64,000 bases of DNA, from positions 1,116,001 to 1,180,000 of the forward strand of contig CANTUQ010000108.1 in the NCBI GenBank assembly GCA_947683425.1, given 5' to 3'. Below the pieces are notes generated by a model, which searched no databases, was not told the origin of the DNA, and saw only the letters and a program-made list of their open reading frames with translations. The translations under genes were made by a program, and so were the position numbers. Below are positions 20,242 to 32,396 of the stretch, piece by piece. The stretch comes from Excoecaria cochinchinensis (lineage: Eukaryota > Streptophyta > Magnoliopsida > Malpighiales > Euphorbiaceae). Each line of letters starts with the position of its first letter. Positions within the stretch are counted from its first letter, which is position 1.

Positions 20242-21533
20242 CTGAATTTATTCATTCACATTATTTTCTAGTTCTATTTTAAAAAGAAACACATTGTTCA
20301 AAATGTGTGCAAATCTGAAGTACGCTCTATTACTACTCTCGCCGTCCAGATGCCCAAGTCGATGAGTCCTGTTATCAACTGCAGGGCTAAGCACCCATCT
20401 CTTATATGCACTGGTAGAAGTGACAAAACGATCCACGAAGGAGGGTATGACAGTTTTCACCGGTAGCTCAGCCTAGAGATCATGATATCTGGAGGCGAAA
20501 GCCGAAGACAAAGTGCCACCCCAAAAATTTAGAGGGAGTCTCACCACATCCTGGATCATCTAAGTTATCGAGCACAGCGGGCTGTGATATAAAAAATAGC
20601 TTCGCGCATAGAGGAACACACCCTGAAGAGCCTTTGACTATCGCAATAGAAAGAGGAAGCCAGGCATTCATGAAACTGATATCCTCATTTGTTACTTCAC
20701 CAAGTCTGGTAATGCCCTTGTTAAGAGTTGTGAATGAGTACAGTCGCTGATGAGGCAGGAAGTGCCTCAAGGAATATTGATTGATAGCCCAGAGAGGAGG
20801 ATTTGACAGCAGCCTCAGCTTCTCTTGCAACCATATTTGAAAAAAAAAGAGAAATAAATAAAATAAATTAATTATAAAAGCTGCTGGAGTGAGTTGGGTT
20901 CACCCCATGCAAAAGTAAGGCATAGGGTTGTGTGAAAATCCAAAGGGATGCATTTCCCGCTAAGAGAAGCTAGTGTGAAAATCCACAAGGGACACACTAC
21001 CTTTCAAAATGACGATATACTTGGAGCAATAAGGGACTCCCAGAGAAGGCGAAAGAGGAATCAGCATGGACGAAATCCTAGCCTAGGATGGTCTCGGCGA
21101 GGATCAACAGGAAAGGGGATAGTCCATAGTGAAGGTCATCCACAATCCCGAATAGACGAAGATCACCAATCAGCTCCTCCGAAGTCATGGTTAAATACCT
21201 CATAAAATAAAATAGGAAAATGACACTCGTACGGTGTGGGGGAGCATCGGAGAAGTCCTCCAGTGCCACAATCAGTGGCCCCAAGGCAAAAGTAGATCCA
21301 TGAGTGACCAATCGAGTAGCATCGGAGGGGGGGATGCTCAAGGCCAATGTAATATCCATGGTATGAATCAAACCATGGCGTGGAATGTAGGGTAAAGCGC
21401 CGGGAGGAAACAAAACTCCAAGGATAGCGGCAAACTCTTCAGGTAGGCGACATAATTCCTGGTAAGTGAATCTGAAGACATGATAGCGTGGGTCCCAGAA
21501 GTGAGCTACAGCCAGTAGAAGATTTCGGTCCAT
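20242..21533 (-). pseudogene. DUF7745-like extra ORF of a Tat/Ogre element, broken, with intron
   Basis: ATG at 21533 opens a frame reading DRNLLLAVAHFWDPRYHVFR, QELCRLPEEFAAILGV, stopped by TAG at 21078; it continues as HADS then LLLQVYRHFE to an AAG|GTAGTG donor near 21010. An intron of about 150-180 nt follows, then WLQEKLRLLSNPPLWAINQY (from about 20830) and further pieces to 20242. The W-D-P-R...ELC-PEEF pattern resembles plant DUF7745 proteins, known as extra ORFs of Tat-lineage retrotransposons; the family name is from memory. The same intron recurs, on the plus strand, in both Tat copies at 27680 and 40390. Confidence 0.5.
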
Positions 21534-21540
21534 CTTAACT

Positions 21541-22115
21541 CAGAAATTTCAAGCCAGAGAACGGGGCTAGGGTGGTATTTTCCCATGTTTGGGGGTTATC
21601 TAGAACTCAATATATCTTAGTGAGGAAAGATGAAGACATTCTCTAAGTATTGCGGCTAAGAATTAAAAAGAACTAACAAGAAAGATAATGAAGAAAAGAG
21701 GGAAAAACCTGGAAAAAAAGCTCTGAATGAGGTCCAAGATATTAAGTACACAAATCCCAAGGAAAGGATGAGTATTTAAAGTAAATCACGAGGGACAGGC
21801 CACCCATCTCTCGGTCTTCAGACGGGGAGCCACCTTGGGTAATCCGCCTTTTTGCATATTTCATGCATATCACGTGCAAAAAATAATTTTTGCATATTTC
21901 TATCGTTTTCTATTTTTACAGTAAAAGGAAATTTGATGAAAAGGCATAGCAAACACAAAAATCGGAGCAAAATATTCAAGGAGTATTTGTGTAGTTGAAA
22001 AATTTGTGAAAAGGGAGGGAAAGAAGAAGAAAATATGAAAAAACAGAATTTTAAGCGACCGAAGTGGTGCCCGTCGCTTGGTGTTCAGATGGGTTGCCCG
22101 TCGGTAAAGAAAAAC
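21541..22115. other. Non-coding stretch between divergent ORF remnants
   Basis: No ORF of note. It holds poly-A-rich and A/T-rich sequence and a short repeated theme (CGGTCTTCAGACGGG near 21813; TTGGTGTTCAGATGGG near 22080). It probably contains the 5' flank of the plus-strand Athila-like unit. I could not place LTR boundaries. Confidence 0.4.
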
Positions 22116-22342
22116 TATAAAGGGGCACTGAACGATGCCCCTTCAATTTTTCTTCTCTTCTTTTTCCCTCCTTCTCCCCAAACTGACGCCTCTGTTTGAT
22201 TTTTCACTCATTTCTAGCCCATTTTTTGTCCATTTTGCGCACCATTTGCGCCAAAATGATCCTTGCACCATCACGCACGTTTAGGACTAATTTTTTTTCA
22301 AATTCGTTGAGTTTTCTTTCAGTGCATTTCATCGACTGCAAG
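22116..22342 (+). promoter_or_regulatory. TATA promoter and leader exon of the Athila-like unit
   Basis: A TATAAAGG box (22116-22123) is followed about 30 bp later by a CT-rich leader, then AAG|GTTAGT at 22343, a good splice donor. A matching acceptor (CTTTTATTCTTTTTAG) ends at 22900, one base before the ORF ATG. So a 558-nt leader intron is predicted. The 62-codon ORF inside the leader is probably not meaningful. Confidence 0.45.
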
Positions 22343-22901
22343 GTTAGTCCATCACCTTTTTCTACTTTTTCTTGTGTATTTTAAGCAAATTTTTATTTAA
22401 AATGCATGATTAATGTATATTCTCTAAATGTAGGACTAAATTCTGCCTATTTGTTTTTGGCATGCTTGGGAATGTATACACTAACTACAAAGCATAAACC
22501 CTATAAATCATAAAAATTGAAATAAAAATAAATAAAAATAAGGAACAATAATATAGAAGCGAATAATGAACAAAAGTGGACTGACGAACATACTCCCCTT
22601 TGACTAAAATTTGAGAACCAAAGTAAATTAAATTGAGTGTAAAATCACTTGCGATAATTGTTGCTTGGGGCCTGAGGCCTATCCCATTATTTGTATTTTC
22701 TGTGCAGGAGGTTGGGCACATCCCTGCCGGGATGCTGGCCAAATTTTTTATTTTCTGGGTAGGCACATCCTTATCGGGATGCTGCCAAAATATTTTAGGA
22801 GGCACATTTTTGGCTGAAATGCTGCCGAAATTTGTGAAAATTAATCTTTTGATTTGCTTACTTATGAAGATAATGCGAAACTAACTTTTATTCTTTTTAG
22901 G

Positions 22902-23782
22902 ATGCCTGCACAATGCAATGCCCCTTGCGATCAGGCCAAGCCTCAGGCTTCCATATGGATAAGCAACGAGGCTAGGATGAGATTCTAGGACTTGGCACCC
23001 GTGCAGTTTTGCGCCAGCCAATTCATTTTTAGACCTTTCCTGCAGAGCATGGGAATGCTCGAGGAGATTGATGCGCTCATAGGCAGGGCAGGGTGGATAT
23101 AGTTTTTGTGACCTTCTTTCCAGACGCACCCCGAGGTTGTTAGGGAGTTCTTGGCCACTCTTCATTATGGGGGTTCCAGAGATCAGATACCGAGGACAAC
23201 GTTATCCAATTTTGGGTCAGAGGGATCCACTATAGGATCACACGCCAGGCATTTGCTCAGGCCATGGGACTCCCTCATGGAGGGAACATTATGATACCAC
23301 AGAGGGCCATTCAGAGGCAGTATTCGGGCACCATAGCCATACTGGGGGTACCATTTGATCATGACATGGCAAAGAGCACGGTGCTCTCGTCGCAGGCTCT
23401 TAGATACATACACAGGGTCCTTTCTAGTTCATACCTGGGACGGGTAGGTAACCCAGGATCGATGAATGGGACTAAGATAAGGAGTATATGGGCAATGGTA
23501 ACAGGTCAACACCTCAACATTAGTCACGAGATCGTGGCTAACTTGGTCAGAGTTTCACGGGGGGCAGCCCCTATAGTATGGGTCGGGGGAGTGGTTACTA
23601 AGCTACTTCTACACCTGAGAGTAGAGCCTAATAGCTTTGGACCTCTGCTTGATGAAAGTATATATGTGGACGCATCAGTAGCTTTGACTATGGGTATGAT
23701 TGCACAAGTGACCGGTCGCCCCGAGGAGTATCGGTTACTTACCATGGCAGAGACTAGGTGTGACGCGCACCAAACCTACTAA
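22902..23782 (+). pseudogene. Athila-like ORF1 (gag-like) fragment
   Basis: ATG at 22902 follows the predicted acceptor. The frame stops near 22993, shifts, and resumes; the longest piece (from 23264) reads MGLPHGGNIMIPQRAI and LSSQALRYIHRVLSSSYLGR. Before it come SMGMLEEIDALI and REFLATLHYGG in other frames. The pattern (MG-L-E-IDALI, EFLATL, FW--G--YRIT, A-ALGL-like) resembles the ORF1 family of plant Athila elements; assignment is by recall. The Tat LTR begins at 23759, so the ORF is cut there. Confidence 0.45.
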
Positions 23783-24952
23783 AGGCCCTCATAGATGAGA
23801 CCCACTTTTAGGGCTCGAGGGATTGGTTCGCGTCTTTTGATCTTGGGCATCATGAGACATTTTGGACACCTCCTTCCAACAGAATATTAGAAGGATCATC
23901 TAGCATCATGACACCTTTAGGCACCTTTGAGGTATTTTGGAGTCGCTACCCAATTTACAAGAAATTGGGAAAGGTCATCTAACCTCTATGGTCTAAACAA
24001 GAGATGGTGTTCGGAACTTCACTCTTATTCATGTCCTGGTTAATTATAAATGAGTTTTTAGATTCATAAAATTCTATTTCTCCACTCACGCGATTAATGC
24101 ATTTAATTTAAGAGCACATTGCAAGCATCGAGAAAGCAATAAACCAAAGCTATAAAGAAAGCGATAAAATAAAGCAATAAAGAAAAGCAGTAAACACGCC
24201 AAGCACACAATTACAAGTGAAATTGGGACAGAATACAATCCCAAATGGAAAGCCAAATGAAATTAAAGTGAAAATTGGGACATAATACAATCCCAAATGA
24301 AATCTAAATAAAATTGCCCTAAAAATAATTAATTACAAGGGCCACAAACATAAATTGAAAATAAACAAACAAAGTCAAGTATATATAAAAAATAACATAC
24401 ATAAATCAGGATATTTATTTGGGCTAGGAACATTGGTTCCTTCATGCGCACTTAAAGAGGGATCGGAGAGTTATTCGATTGTTGGTTTGAAAACCGGGAT
24501 GAGTGATCCCATTTTTAAGAAAATTTAACTCTTCATTTTGATCGTGACATTTTACATTCCTTGGCTAAAGTGAGGGACATTGGTCCCATCTTATTAATAA
24601 AAATTCCAATTTAGTTATAAAAATATTTTTGTAATTTTTTTTATCTTACATGTGCATAAAATAAAATACTTTATTTTACAAGCAAACACAAACACAAAAA
24701 GGGGATAGGAATGGTCTCACCAAGAGAAGGTTCCTTACGCGTCGTGACCCCTCCATGTGGTCACGGGAACACTCACACAAGGCAAATCACATTTAAATCC
24801 CACACAAAAAATGACATTAAAAATGTTAGGAACAATTCTTAAATAAAACAAATAAATATAAAGACAAGATAAAGAATAAAGACAAATTAATTATGAAAGG
24901 ATATAATAACCATAATGATGCCAGAAATAATAACAACAATAAAAATAATAAC

Positions 24953-25200
<248 letters not shown>

Positions 25201-25934
25201 GATGATGATGAGAAGAATGATGGCAACAGTACTGTAATGATAAAAATAATAGTAATAATAATGAGAAGAATGATGGCAACAGTAATGTAATGATGATAAT
25301 AATAATAGTAATAATAACAAGAATAATGGCAACGGAAATCACATTGACAAAATATGAGAATAATGGCAATAACAAAAAATGATCAAGATATTATGACATG
25401 CAATAATAATAAAAATCTTAATATTGACAAAATTTAGGGAATGGAGTGATAAAATAAGAGGGGTCCAAGAATGTTTACCCTCAGAGTTTATAAATCGGAG
25501 AGATAGTGTCTTGATCCGTCCTCCTTGTCGAGTTTGTGGTATTAAACGCAAAAAAGCTTGAGAAAATCTAAGTTTTAAACAAATAAAAAAAACTTTGGAA
25601 AATGATTTTGATGGGATGATTAAGCAGAGGAAATTAATTTTCCTAGCTCAAACCAAACCAAGAATGAGTTGTTTTAGGGAGAAAGAAGAAAAAATGAATC
25701 TTGAAAATGCCTAAGACTTTTTCTTTGAGAATCCTCTTGTCTGCCTTTTTACTAGAGAAAAAACCCTATTTTCTTGAAAGTCAGCCTCCTTTTGAAATCA
25801 AACCAAGCTTGCATTTCACTCCCTCTGTCTTCCCAAAATGGAAAGAGACAAAACATCCTTTTAATCCCACTGTCCAAAAAAAACATAACAACATGAAATA
25901 AAACATTATTTCGGTCTGAAGTTTGACCGTTTTT

Positions 25935-26170
25935 GCAGGTGAAAAACGATAGCACAGGGCAAGGGAAACGCGTGCGGAGGCCCGCGTGCGGCCTGCCTGC
26001 GGAGGGCCGCAGCTCGCACGTGCGGCATACGGCCTGGGGGCCGCATGTCGCGCATGTGGCATGCCACATACCGATGCTGGCGCCAGTCCTACGAGCTGGC
26101 ACGAGCGCTCGTCGCGCACCTCGCGGCCTCGGGCGCGAAGCTGCATGGGCCCGCACGCAGGTGCTATGCT
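25935..26170. other. GC-rich block in Tat LTR
   Basis: A sharp GC-rich island in AT-rich surroundings, full of GCGTGCGG, GGCCGCA and CATGTGGCATGCCACAT-like inverted segments. The same place in the other LTR (44940-45125) is also GC-rich but different in sequence. It lies upstream (sense: near the U3 start) of the A/T simple repeat at 26190-26250. Confidence 0.6.
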
Positions 26171-26398
26171 CCGGGCACCGAAACCCCTGAAATTAAAGTA
26201 AAAAATAAAATAAAATAAAAATAAAAATAAAAATAAAAGTAAAAAAGAATAAAGATTTTTTCTGAATTAAAATTTTTTAAGAAAAGTAGATTCTTGATAA
26301 GGGAAACATCATTTTCAACACCTTTGCTTGTGAGAAAGTATCATTTTCATCATTGGGTAATCCTGATCTTTGACCGCATTAGGACCCGGTGTCTACAG

Positions 26399-26413
26399 TT
26401 ACCCGCAATTTTG
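26399..26413 (-). other. Polypurine tract of Tat copy 1 (mutated)
   Basis: Sense AAAATTGCGGGTAAC next to the LTR start; the counterpart at 35118 reads AAAATTGGGGGCAAC. It identifies the LTR edge and the minus orientation. Confidence 0.65.
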
Positions 26414-26552
26414 AGGAACCTAGAACTTAGGTGTCTAGCTGAGCAAAAATTCATAAAAGGAAGGAAAGAAGCACGTTCCTGAGGTGGCGATCTTCTTGCG
26501 ACACTATCATCCCTGATCACTGTGATTAGTTTCTTGATAGCTTGTCGGTGTG

Positions 26553-27353
26553 TGAAATCATTGTTGAGTCATGTGGTTGATAAACGTCAGCTTGTCGACA
26601 CGTGAAACCACGTTTGAATTACGTGATTGATAAACACCAAGTTGTAGGCATGTGAAACCACGGTTGGATTGCGTGATTGATAAATGCCAATTGTAAGCGT
26701 GTGAAACCATAGTTGGATTGTGTGATTGATAAACACCAATTTGTAGGCATATGAAACCACAGTTAGATTGCATGATTGATAAACACCAATTTGTAGGCAT
26801 GTAAAATCATAGCTGAATGACTGATAAACACCAGCTTGTCAGTGTGTGGAATCGCCAGACTTGGAAGAACATGATTGATACAACAGCAGCTTGTAGGCAT
26901 GTGAAATCATGGCTGAACGATTGATAAACACCAGCTTGTAGGTGTGTGAAATTGCCAGACTTGGAAGAACGTGATTGATGGAATACCAGCTTGTAGGCAT
27001 GTGATATCATGGCTAAACGATTGATAAACACCAGCTTATAGGTGTGTGAAACTGCCAGACTTGGAATAACGTAATTGATAGAACACCAGCTTGTAAGCGT
27101 GTGAAATCACGGTTGAATTATTGATAAATACCAGCTTATAGGTGTGTGAAACCGCCAGGTTTGGAAGAATGTGATTGATAGAGCACCAGCTTATAGGCGT
27201 GTGAAATCACGGCTGAACGATTGATAAACACCAGCTTATAGGTGTGTGAAACCGCCAGGCTTGGAAGAACGTGATTGATAGAACACCAGCTTATAGGCGT
27301 GTGAAACCACGGCTGAACGATTGATAAACACCAGCTTGTTTGTGTGTGAAACC
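26553..27353. repeat. Tandem repeat array in Tat copy 1 3' UTR (about 50-bp unit, 100-bp dimer)
   Basis: Units like GATTGATAAACACCAGCTTG followed by TAGGCGTGTGAAATCACGG. At 26553-26810 the period is about 50 bp; from 26916 on, two variants alternate (one with CCAGACTTGGAAGAACG) giving a 100-bp period (26916, 27016, 27117, 27217, 27317). It lies between integrase and 3' LTR, where Ogre/Tat elements are known to carry variable tandem repeats. Confidence 0.92.
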
Positions 27354-27383
27354 ATCAAACTTTCCTGCGAAATCAGAAAAACT

Positions 27384-28140
27384 CTGCATGCGAGGGTAAG
27401 TTATGCATGTGAACGTGCATATGTTATGCAAAATGCAAGCGACGCCATTCATCCGAGTGGCCCATGTGTCGAGGTGTGATAACCTCGGCTGAAATGATTT
27501 AGGGCCTGGTTTGTTTGATCATGCCCTCAAGGATCTGAAAGTGTCATCCCAGCCTAAGGACTCTGACCCATGATCTTCTCAAAGTGGATCGCCCAGTACG
27601 TAGCTTTGCCCGAAAGGGATTGTCCGGGGTAACGCCACCTTATCGCTCCAGGCGTCGAAGGTCATTGTTTCAAAGGTAGTGCGTCCCTTATGGATTTTCG
27701 CACTAGGTTTGCTTTGTGGAAAATGCGTCATTTTTTAATTTTCACACAACCCTGTGCCTAATTTTTTCCTGGAATGGCCCCAACCCAATCTAGTGACTTT
27801 TATTCATTTCATTTTTTGTAGGGCAAAGCTCCTATTTCTAGGTTTTTGCCCTGCCCTTTGGCCTAACTTTTGCTTAGAGCGTTAGTTATGACTTTCATGT
27901 CTAACGGCCTTTACACTTTTTTTTTAGGTGACACGGATAAAGCTCCTCACTGGCCATAGCAGTAATGGATAAATTGTGCACGTTTAATGGGAAACGATGT
28001 ATTATCTTTTCAAAAGAAACTATTGACATTTATCGAACGAAAAGAATTACTCTGATCGTATAATTGCATACATTTGCGTGCTTTTGTATGATTTCATTAT
28101 ACATGATCATTATTTAACATTAGATTCAAGATACCAGACC
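27384..28140 (+). pseudogene. Remnant of antisense extra ORF and its intron, Tat copy 1
   Basis: On the strand opposite to gag-pol, sequence up to TTTCAAAG|GTAGTGCG (27670-27690) is followed by an intron-like block (GGATTTTCGCACTAG, CCAACCCAATCTAG) with acceptor-like TTTTTTGTAG near 27822 and TTTTTTTTTAG near 27927. The same block is at 40390-40650 and, inverted, at 20850-21010 inside the DUF7745-like ORF. Coding sequence is too decayed to read. Confidence 0.45.
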
Positions 28141-28249
28141 ACATCTAATCCCGAGATGGATCCTGAAAGCATCAAAACTCCTGTTATCAATCAGCCCTCT
28201 CGGATTTTCTTGATTGAACATTTTCTCTCAAAGTTTCACCTGTAAGCCT

Positions 28250-29400
28250 TTAGCCATGGAACCTTTTCAATCTATCGACGTTGACTGGCTCCCTGAACTC
28301 ATTTCCATCACTGTCTGTTAGGATTGCGGCTCCTTTAGACAAAAGCTTCTTCAGAACAAAGGGTCCTTCCCAAGTCGGTCTAAACTTGCCTTGAAAGTCT
28401 AGAACCCCTAGCCTCATCTGCTTGAAGACTAAATCCCCTTCCTTCAGGGGGTGTTTCCTGACTTTTTGACCGAATGATCGAGCCAGTCTCTTTTGGTAAA
28501 CTTGGTTGTAGTAGTATGCCCACATCCTATTTTGGTCTAATAGATTCAACTGTAGCAGCCGCTATTGAGCCCATTCTGCTTCTGGTAGTTTACCTTCCGT
28601 TTCCACCCTCAAGGATTGGAGTTCGATTTCTATCGATAAAACTGCCACTCTCCCGTAAACTAAGGACAGAAGTGTAGCTCCCGTAAAAGTTCTGGCAGTG
28701 GTCCTGTAGCCCCACAGTGCAAATGGCAGTTTCTCGGCCAAATCTTTATAGGTTTGCACCATCTTAGCAAGTATCCTCTTGATGTTCTTATTGGCTGCCT
28801 CGATCGCCCCATTAGGCTGCGGTCGGTAAGGGGAGAATTTATGGTGTTAGATGGCATACCTCTTGAGCATCTACTTGTTCTCGGCTTGGAACTGTACCCC
28901 ATTATCCGACACGATGTGATGCGGGAGCCCGTACCTACAAATTAGATGTCGTTCAATGAATCTGGCCATTTCTCGGGCATCGAGATTTTTGAAGGATTCA
29001 ACCTCTACCCACTTAGCGAGGTAATCAATAGCGACTACGATAAATCTATGCCCGTTAGAGGCTGTCAGATGTATTTCCCCTATGATGTTAATCCCCCAGG
29101 CTGCGAATGGCTATGGAAATGTAAGGTTGCATAACTCTGAAACTGGAAGGTGTCTTAGATTGGCATACTGCTGGCATAGTTGACACTGCTTTACGTATTT
29201 AGAACAATCCGTGTCCATTGTCAGCTAGAAGAACCCCTATCGCATGATTTTCTTTGCTAGAGCTAGACCATTTATATGGGCTCCACAGACCCCTACATGG
29301 GTCTCCCCCATAACCCTCTTCGCCTCCTTCTCATCTAATCAAGTTAGCTGTATGCCATCAGCTTGCCTTTTGTAAAGCACACCATCTACACTGATGAACT
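28250..29400 (-). pseudogene. Integrase of Tat copy 1, broken
   Basis: Pieces in one order: finger region (HINGLALAKKIM, CSKYVKQCQLCQQYA), core with WGINIIGEIH (the first catalytic Asp replaced by Asn), IVSDNG with the second Asp, and YRPQPNGAIEAANKNIKRIL with the catalytic Glu; then the C-terminal part (GDLVFKQMRL, GKFRPTWEGPFVL, VNVDRLKRF). Several in-frame stops interrupt it (near 28558, 28860, 29150 and 29230). Not functional. Confidence 0.85.
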
Positions 29401-29652
29401 GGGTGGACAGTTTGCGAGTTATCCTTTGGTCCTTTTCAGTGGCCTCTTTTGGGAATACTGACTTTTCCAAATAATTCTGGATCTCGTGGTACCATGGCTT
29501 TCCATCAGTAGCCTTAATATCCCTAACCTGCTCAGTTTATGGCTTTCTGAACTAGAAATGAGTACAGGCTTCATGGCTATCCCTTTCGGGTTATCCCACA
29601 TAGACACAAGGGTAGCTAGGGCATCTGCTCATTGGTTCTCATCTTGGGGCAC

Positions 29653-29985
29653 TTAGTTAAAAGTGCAGATTTCAAACTGATCACTTAGTTCCTTCAAGCC
29701 CCTTACGTATGGTAACAATCGTTCTTCCTTAATAGACCATTTACCCCTGACCTGGTGGATTACCAAGGATGAGTCTTCAAAGACCTCTATTATTTTTGCC
29801 CCCACGGATGAGAGTGCATCCAACCCAAAGATACAGGCCTCGTTCTCAGCTTCGTTATTGGCAGCTCTATATCTCAACTTCCTAGCTAAGGGGAGCTTCT
29901 TACCCTCTGGGGTTACCAAAATTACTCCTGCTCCGGCTCCTTTGTTATTCACCACCCTGTCAAAGTACGTCTGCCACTTTTGCAC
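29653..29985 (-). pseudogene. Second (archaeal-type) RNase H domain of Tat copy 1
   Basis: Reads WQTYFDRVVNNKGAGAGVIL, AANNEAENEACIFGLDAL, EDSSLVIHQVRGKW, KELSDQFEICTFN. The YFD...NNEAE...DS-LVI-QV-G pattern is the extra RNase H typical of the Tat lineage. It ends at a TAA before VPQDEN. The expected FDG start is FDR. Confidence 0.85.
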
Positions 29986-31308
29986 TGTAATGACCCCACA
30001 TCTTCATCTGGGAATTCATATTCAAATTGGTCACCATCAACTATATGGTCAGCTAGGAACTCTGCAACTGTCTGACCCTTAATGGTCTTTCTGGTGATGT
30101 ACTCCACATCAAATTCTTGTAGTAATATCAAACACCTCCCCATTTTACCTAGTAAGGAGGGTGCCTCCTGAAGGTACCGAAGAGGGTTTTGTTTGGCGAT
30201 CACCTGTACTTTGTAAAAATGGATGTAATGTCTCAGTTTCTTTGAAGCTCAGATTGCCGCTAGACAGATCTTTTCCACTTCGACATACTTGGCCTCATAA
30301 GGAAGGAATTTCTTACTAAGATAGTACACCGCAAATTCAACCCCAAATTCATCTTCTTTGGCCATCATAGCACCTATAGAATTCTCCTCTAATTCTAGGT
30401 AAAGGATTAATGGTTTGACAGGCCGCGATGGCCGTAGAACTGGGGGGTTCAGAAGGTAATCCTTAATAATATCAAAAGCTTTCTGGCAGTCATCGGTCCA
30501 CAAAACTGGCTGATTCTTTCTGAGGAGCTTAAAAATCGGTTCGCATACCGAAGCAAGCTTGGAAATGAACCTGCTGATGTACTGCAGTTTGCCCAAAAAA
30601 CTCTTGACTTCTTTTTCCTTTCGAGGTGTTGGCATCTCCCTGATTACCCTGACCTTATCGGGGTCCACTTCATTTCCCCTCTAACTCACCACGTGGCCTA
30701 ACAGCTTACCCGAGGTGACTCCAAAAATGCATTTCTTAGGGTTGAGGTGAAGGTTATACTTGTCAATCCTCTGAAATAACTTCTCTAAAGCCTCGAAGTG
30801 GCCCTCTCGAGTGATCGACTTGATCATCATATCATCAACATATACTTCCAGCTCTTTATGGATTAAGTCGTCAAGGATCTTAGTAGCCATCCTTTGGTAC
30901 CTTGCTCCTGTGTTTTTTAATCCAAAAAGGCATGACCCTATAAGCGAACATACCCCACTCAGTGATGAAGGCTATCTTAATTCGATCCACAATCTTGTTG
31001 AGGTTTTGGTTGTACCCTGCATACCCATCCACAAAACTTTACATCATGCAAGCAGCTGCACTATCGACTAGCACATCAATATGTGGCAAAGGAAAGTCAT
31101 CTTTTGGGCAGGCTTTATTCAGATCCCTGTAGTCGACGCATACTCGAACCTTTCCATCCTTTTTGGCTACGGGGATAACATTAACTAACCAAGTTTGGTA
31201 CTGAACCTCTGCCAGGCACTTGGCTTTAATTTGCTTGTGCACCTCTTCTTTTACCTTTTTGCCCACTCCGGTCTTAGCCTTCTGAGCTTCTGTTTGACTG
31301 GCTTGCAT
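29949..31308 (-). pseudogene. Reverse transcriptase and first RNase H of Tat copy 1, broken
   Basis: RT fingers and palm: VIPVAKKDGKVRVCVDYRDL, NKACPKDDFPLPHIDVLVD (31039-31250), then stops around 30900-31040, then the catalytic YVDD motif (LEVYVDDMMIKS, near 30840) and LGHVVS. RNase H and connection follow (VRVIREMPTPRKEKEVKSFL, YLSKKFLPYEAKYVEVEK, and FLADHIVDGDQFE). At least five stops and one frameshift near 31251-31308. Confidence 0.87.
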
Positions 31309-32327
31309 TCTAGATAGGTTGGAATGGCATGTTCAGTAACTTCTTGATCAATTCCAAGCATGTCTTCGTAGGTCCAGGCAAAGACTTTTTCATATTTTTT
31401 CAAAATTCTCTCAAATTTTAACCTCTCTTCAGGAGTTACATCAGATGCTATCAAGATTACCTTTGGATTTTCCAAAGTCCCGAGATTAAATAAGGTAGTA
31501 TTAGTTGAGTTAATTTTAAATATGAATGATTCATGTTCGTGATCATGCACAATGAAATCATGAGAAACATCGCACAAGTAAGCAAAGTCATTCATCTTAT
31601 TAACAAACTCATAATTACAAGCATAATTGTTAAATAGTTCAGGGATAAAGAGTACATCAGAAAAGCTATCATTTACATCTTCTACTGATGCCGGCACTAA
31701 AGTCGATGGCCCACTGTCTTGGTTGTCTGTGATCTTCAGGTTCTCCAATTCTGTTATTGCCGCCTCAACTTCTACTTTTTCTTTGCCTTTGACCCGAGTG
31801 GCCAGTAGACTGTTAGTGATGATCTCTTCAGGAACTTCTCGATCCCAAGCCAAGCTTTGGTTGAGGATCTTCTCATCCCAGAAACCTTCTACTAACTTAA
31901 CCATTCTGTCGGACCAGTTAAACACATCATTAAAGATCTCGAAACCTGGGGTGATCTTGCCACTAATCCGCTGTGGCTCGGCTTCTCCATAATAAGCACA
32001 TGCTGATGCAGCTGGCATGAAACTCTCTAAAATATACAGGATTTTCGTAGGCTTCTTAACAAGCTTATTCCACTTAGTTTCAGCAGCGTAACCCAAACCT
32101 CTCCTATCCTTTTGCCCTCTCATAGTGATAGGTGCTTGAGGCCCTTGTGAATTCCTGCACAAACTGGCCCCAGGGAGGAAGTTCATTCTCTTCATCATGT
32201 TGACAACCTGAGGGCTCCCCACTAAACCATCCTCTTCATTCACCACAGCCACATGGAACCCACTGAAGGGTTGATTGGAAATCCCGAGGACCAACACTTG
32301 ATTATCGTTGGCTACCTTAACTGTCAC
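31251..32327 (-). pseudogene. Protease-RT linker of Tat copy 1
   Basis: A 358-codon open piece with the linker typical of Tat Pol (FSGFHVAVVNEEDG, ASACAYYGEAEPQRISGKI) leading to VFAWTYEDMLGID and the RT N-terminus (ECKPVKQKLRRLRPEW). It ends where the RT frame shifts. A related piece survives in Tat copy 2 at 42554-42766. Confidence 0.82.
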
Positions 32328-32396
32328 GACCTGGCCCTCATATGGGATCTAGAGCATTTGGTAGAGGGTAGACGGAACCCCTCCAAGCATATGAAA

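Noticed and set aside
25752..26190. Overlapping Arg/Ala-rich ORFs on both strands
   Set aside because: Produced by the GC-rich island lacking stops; no domain.
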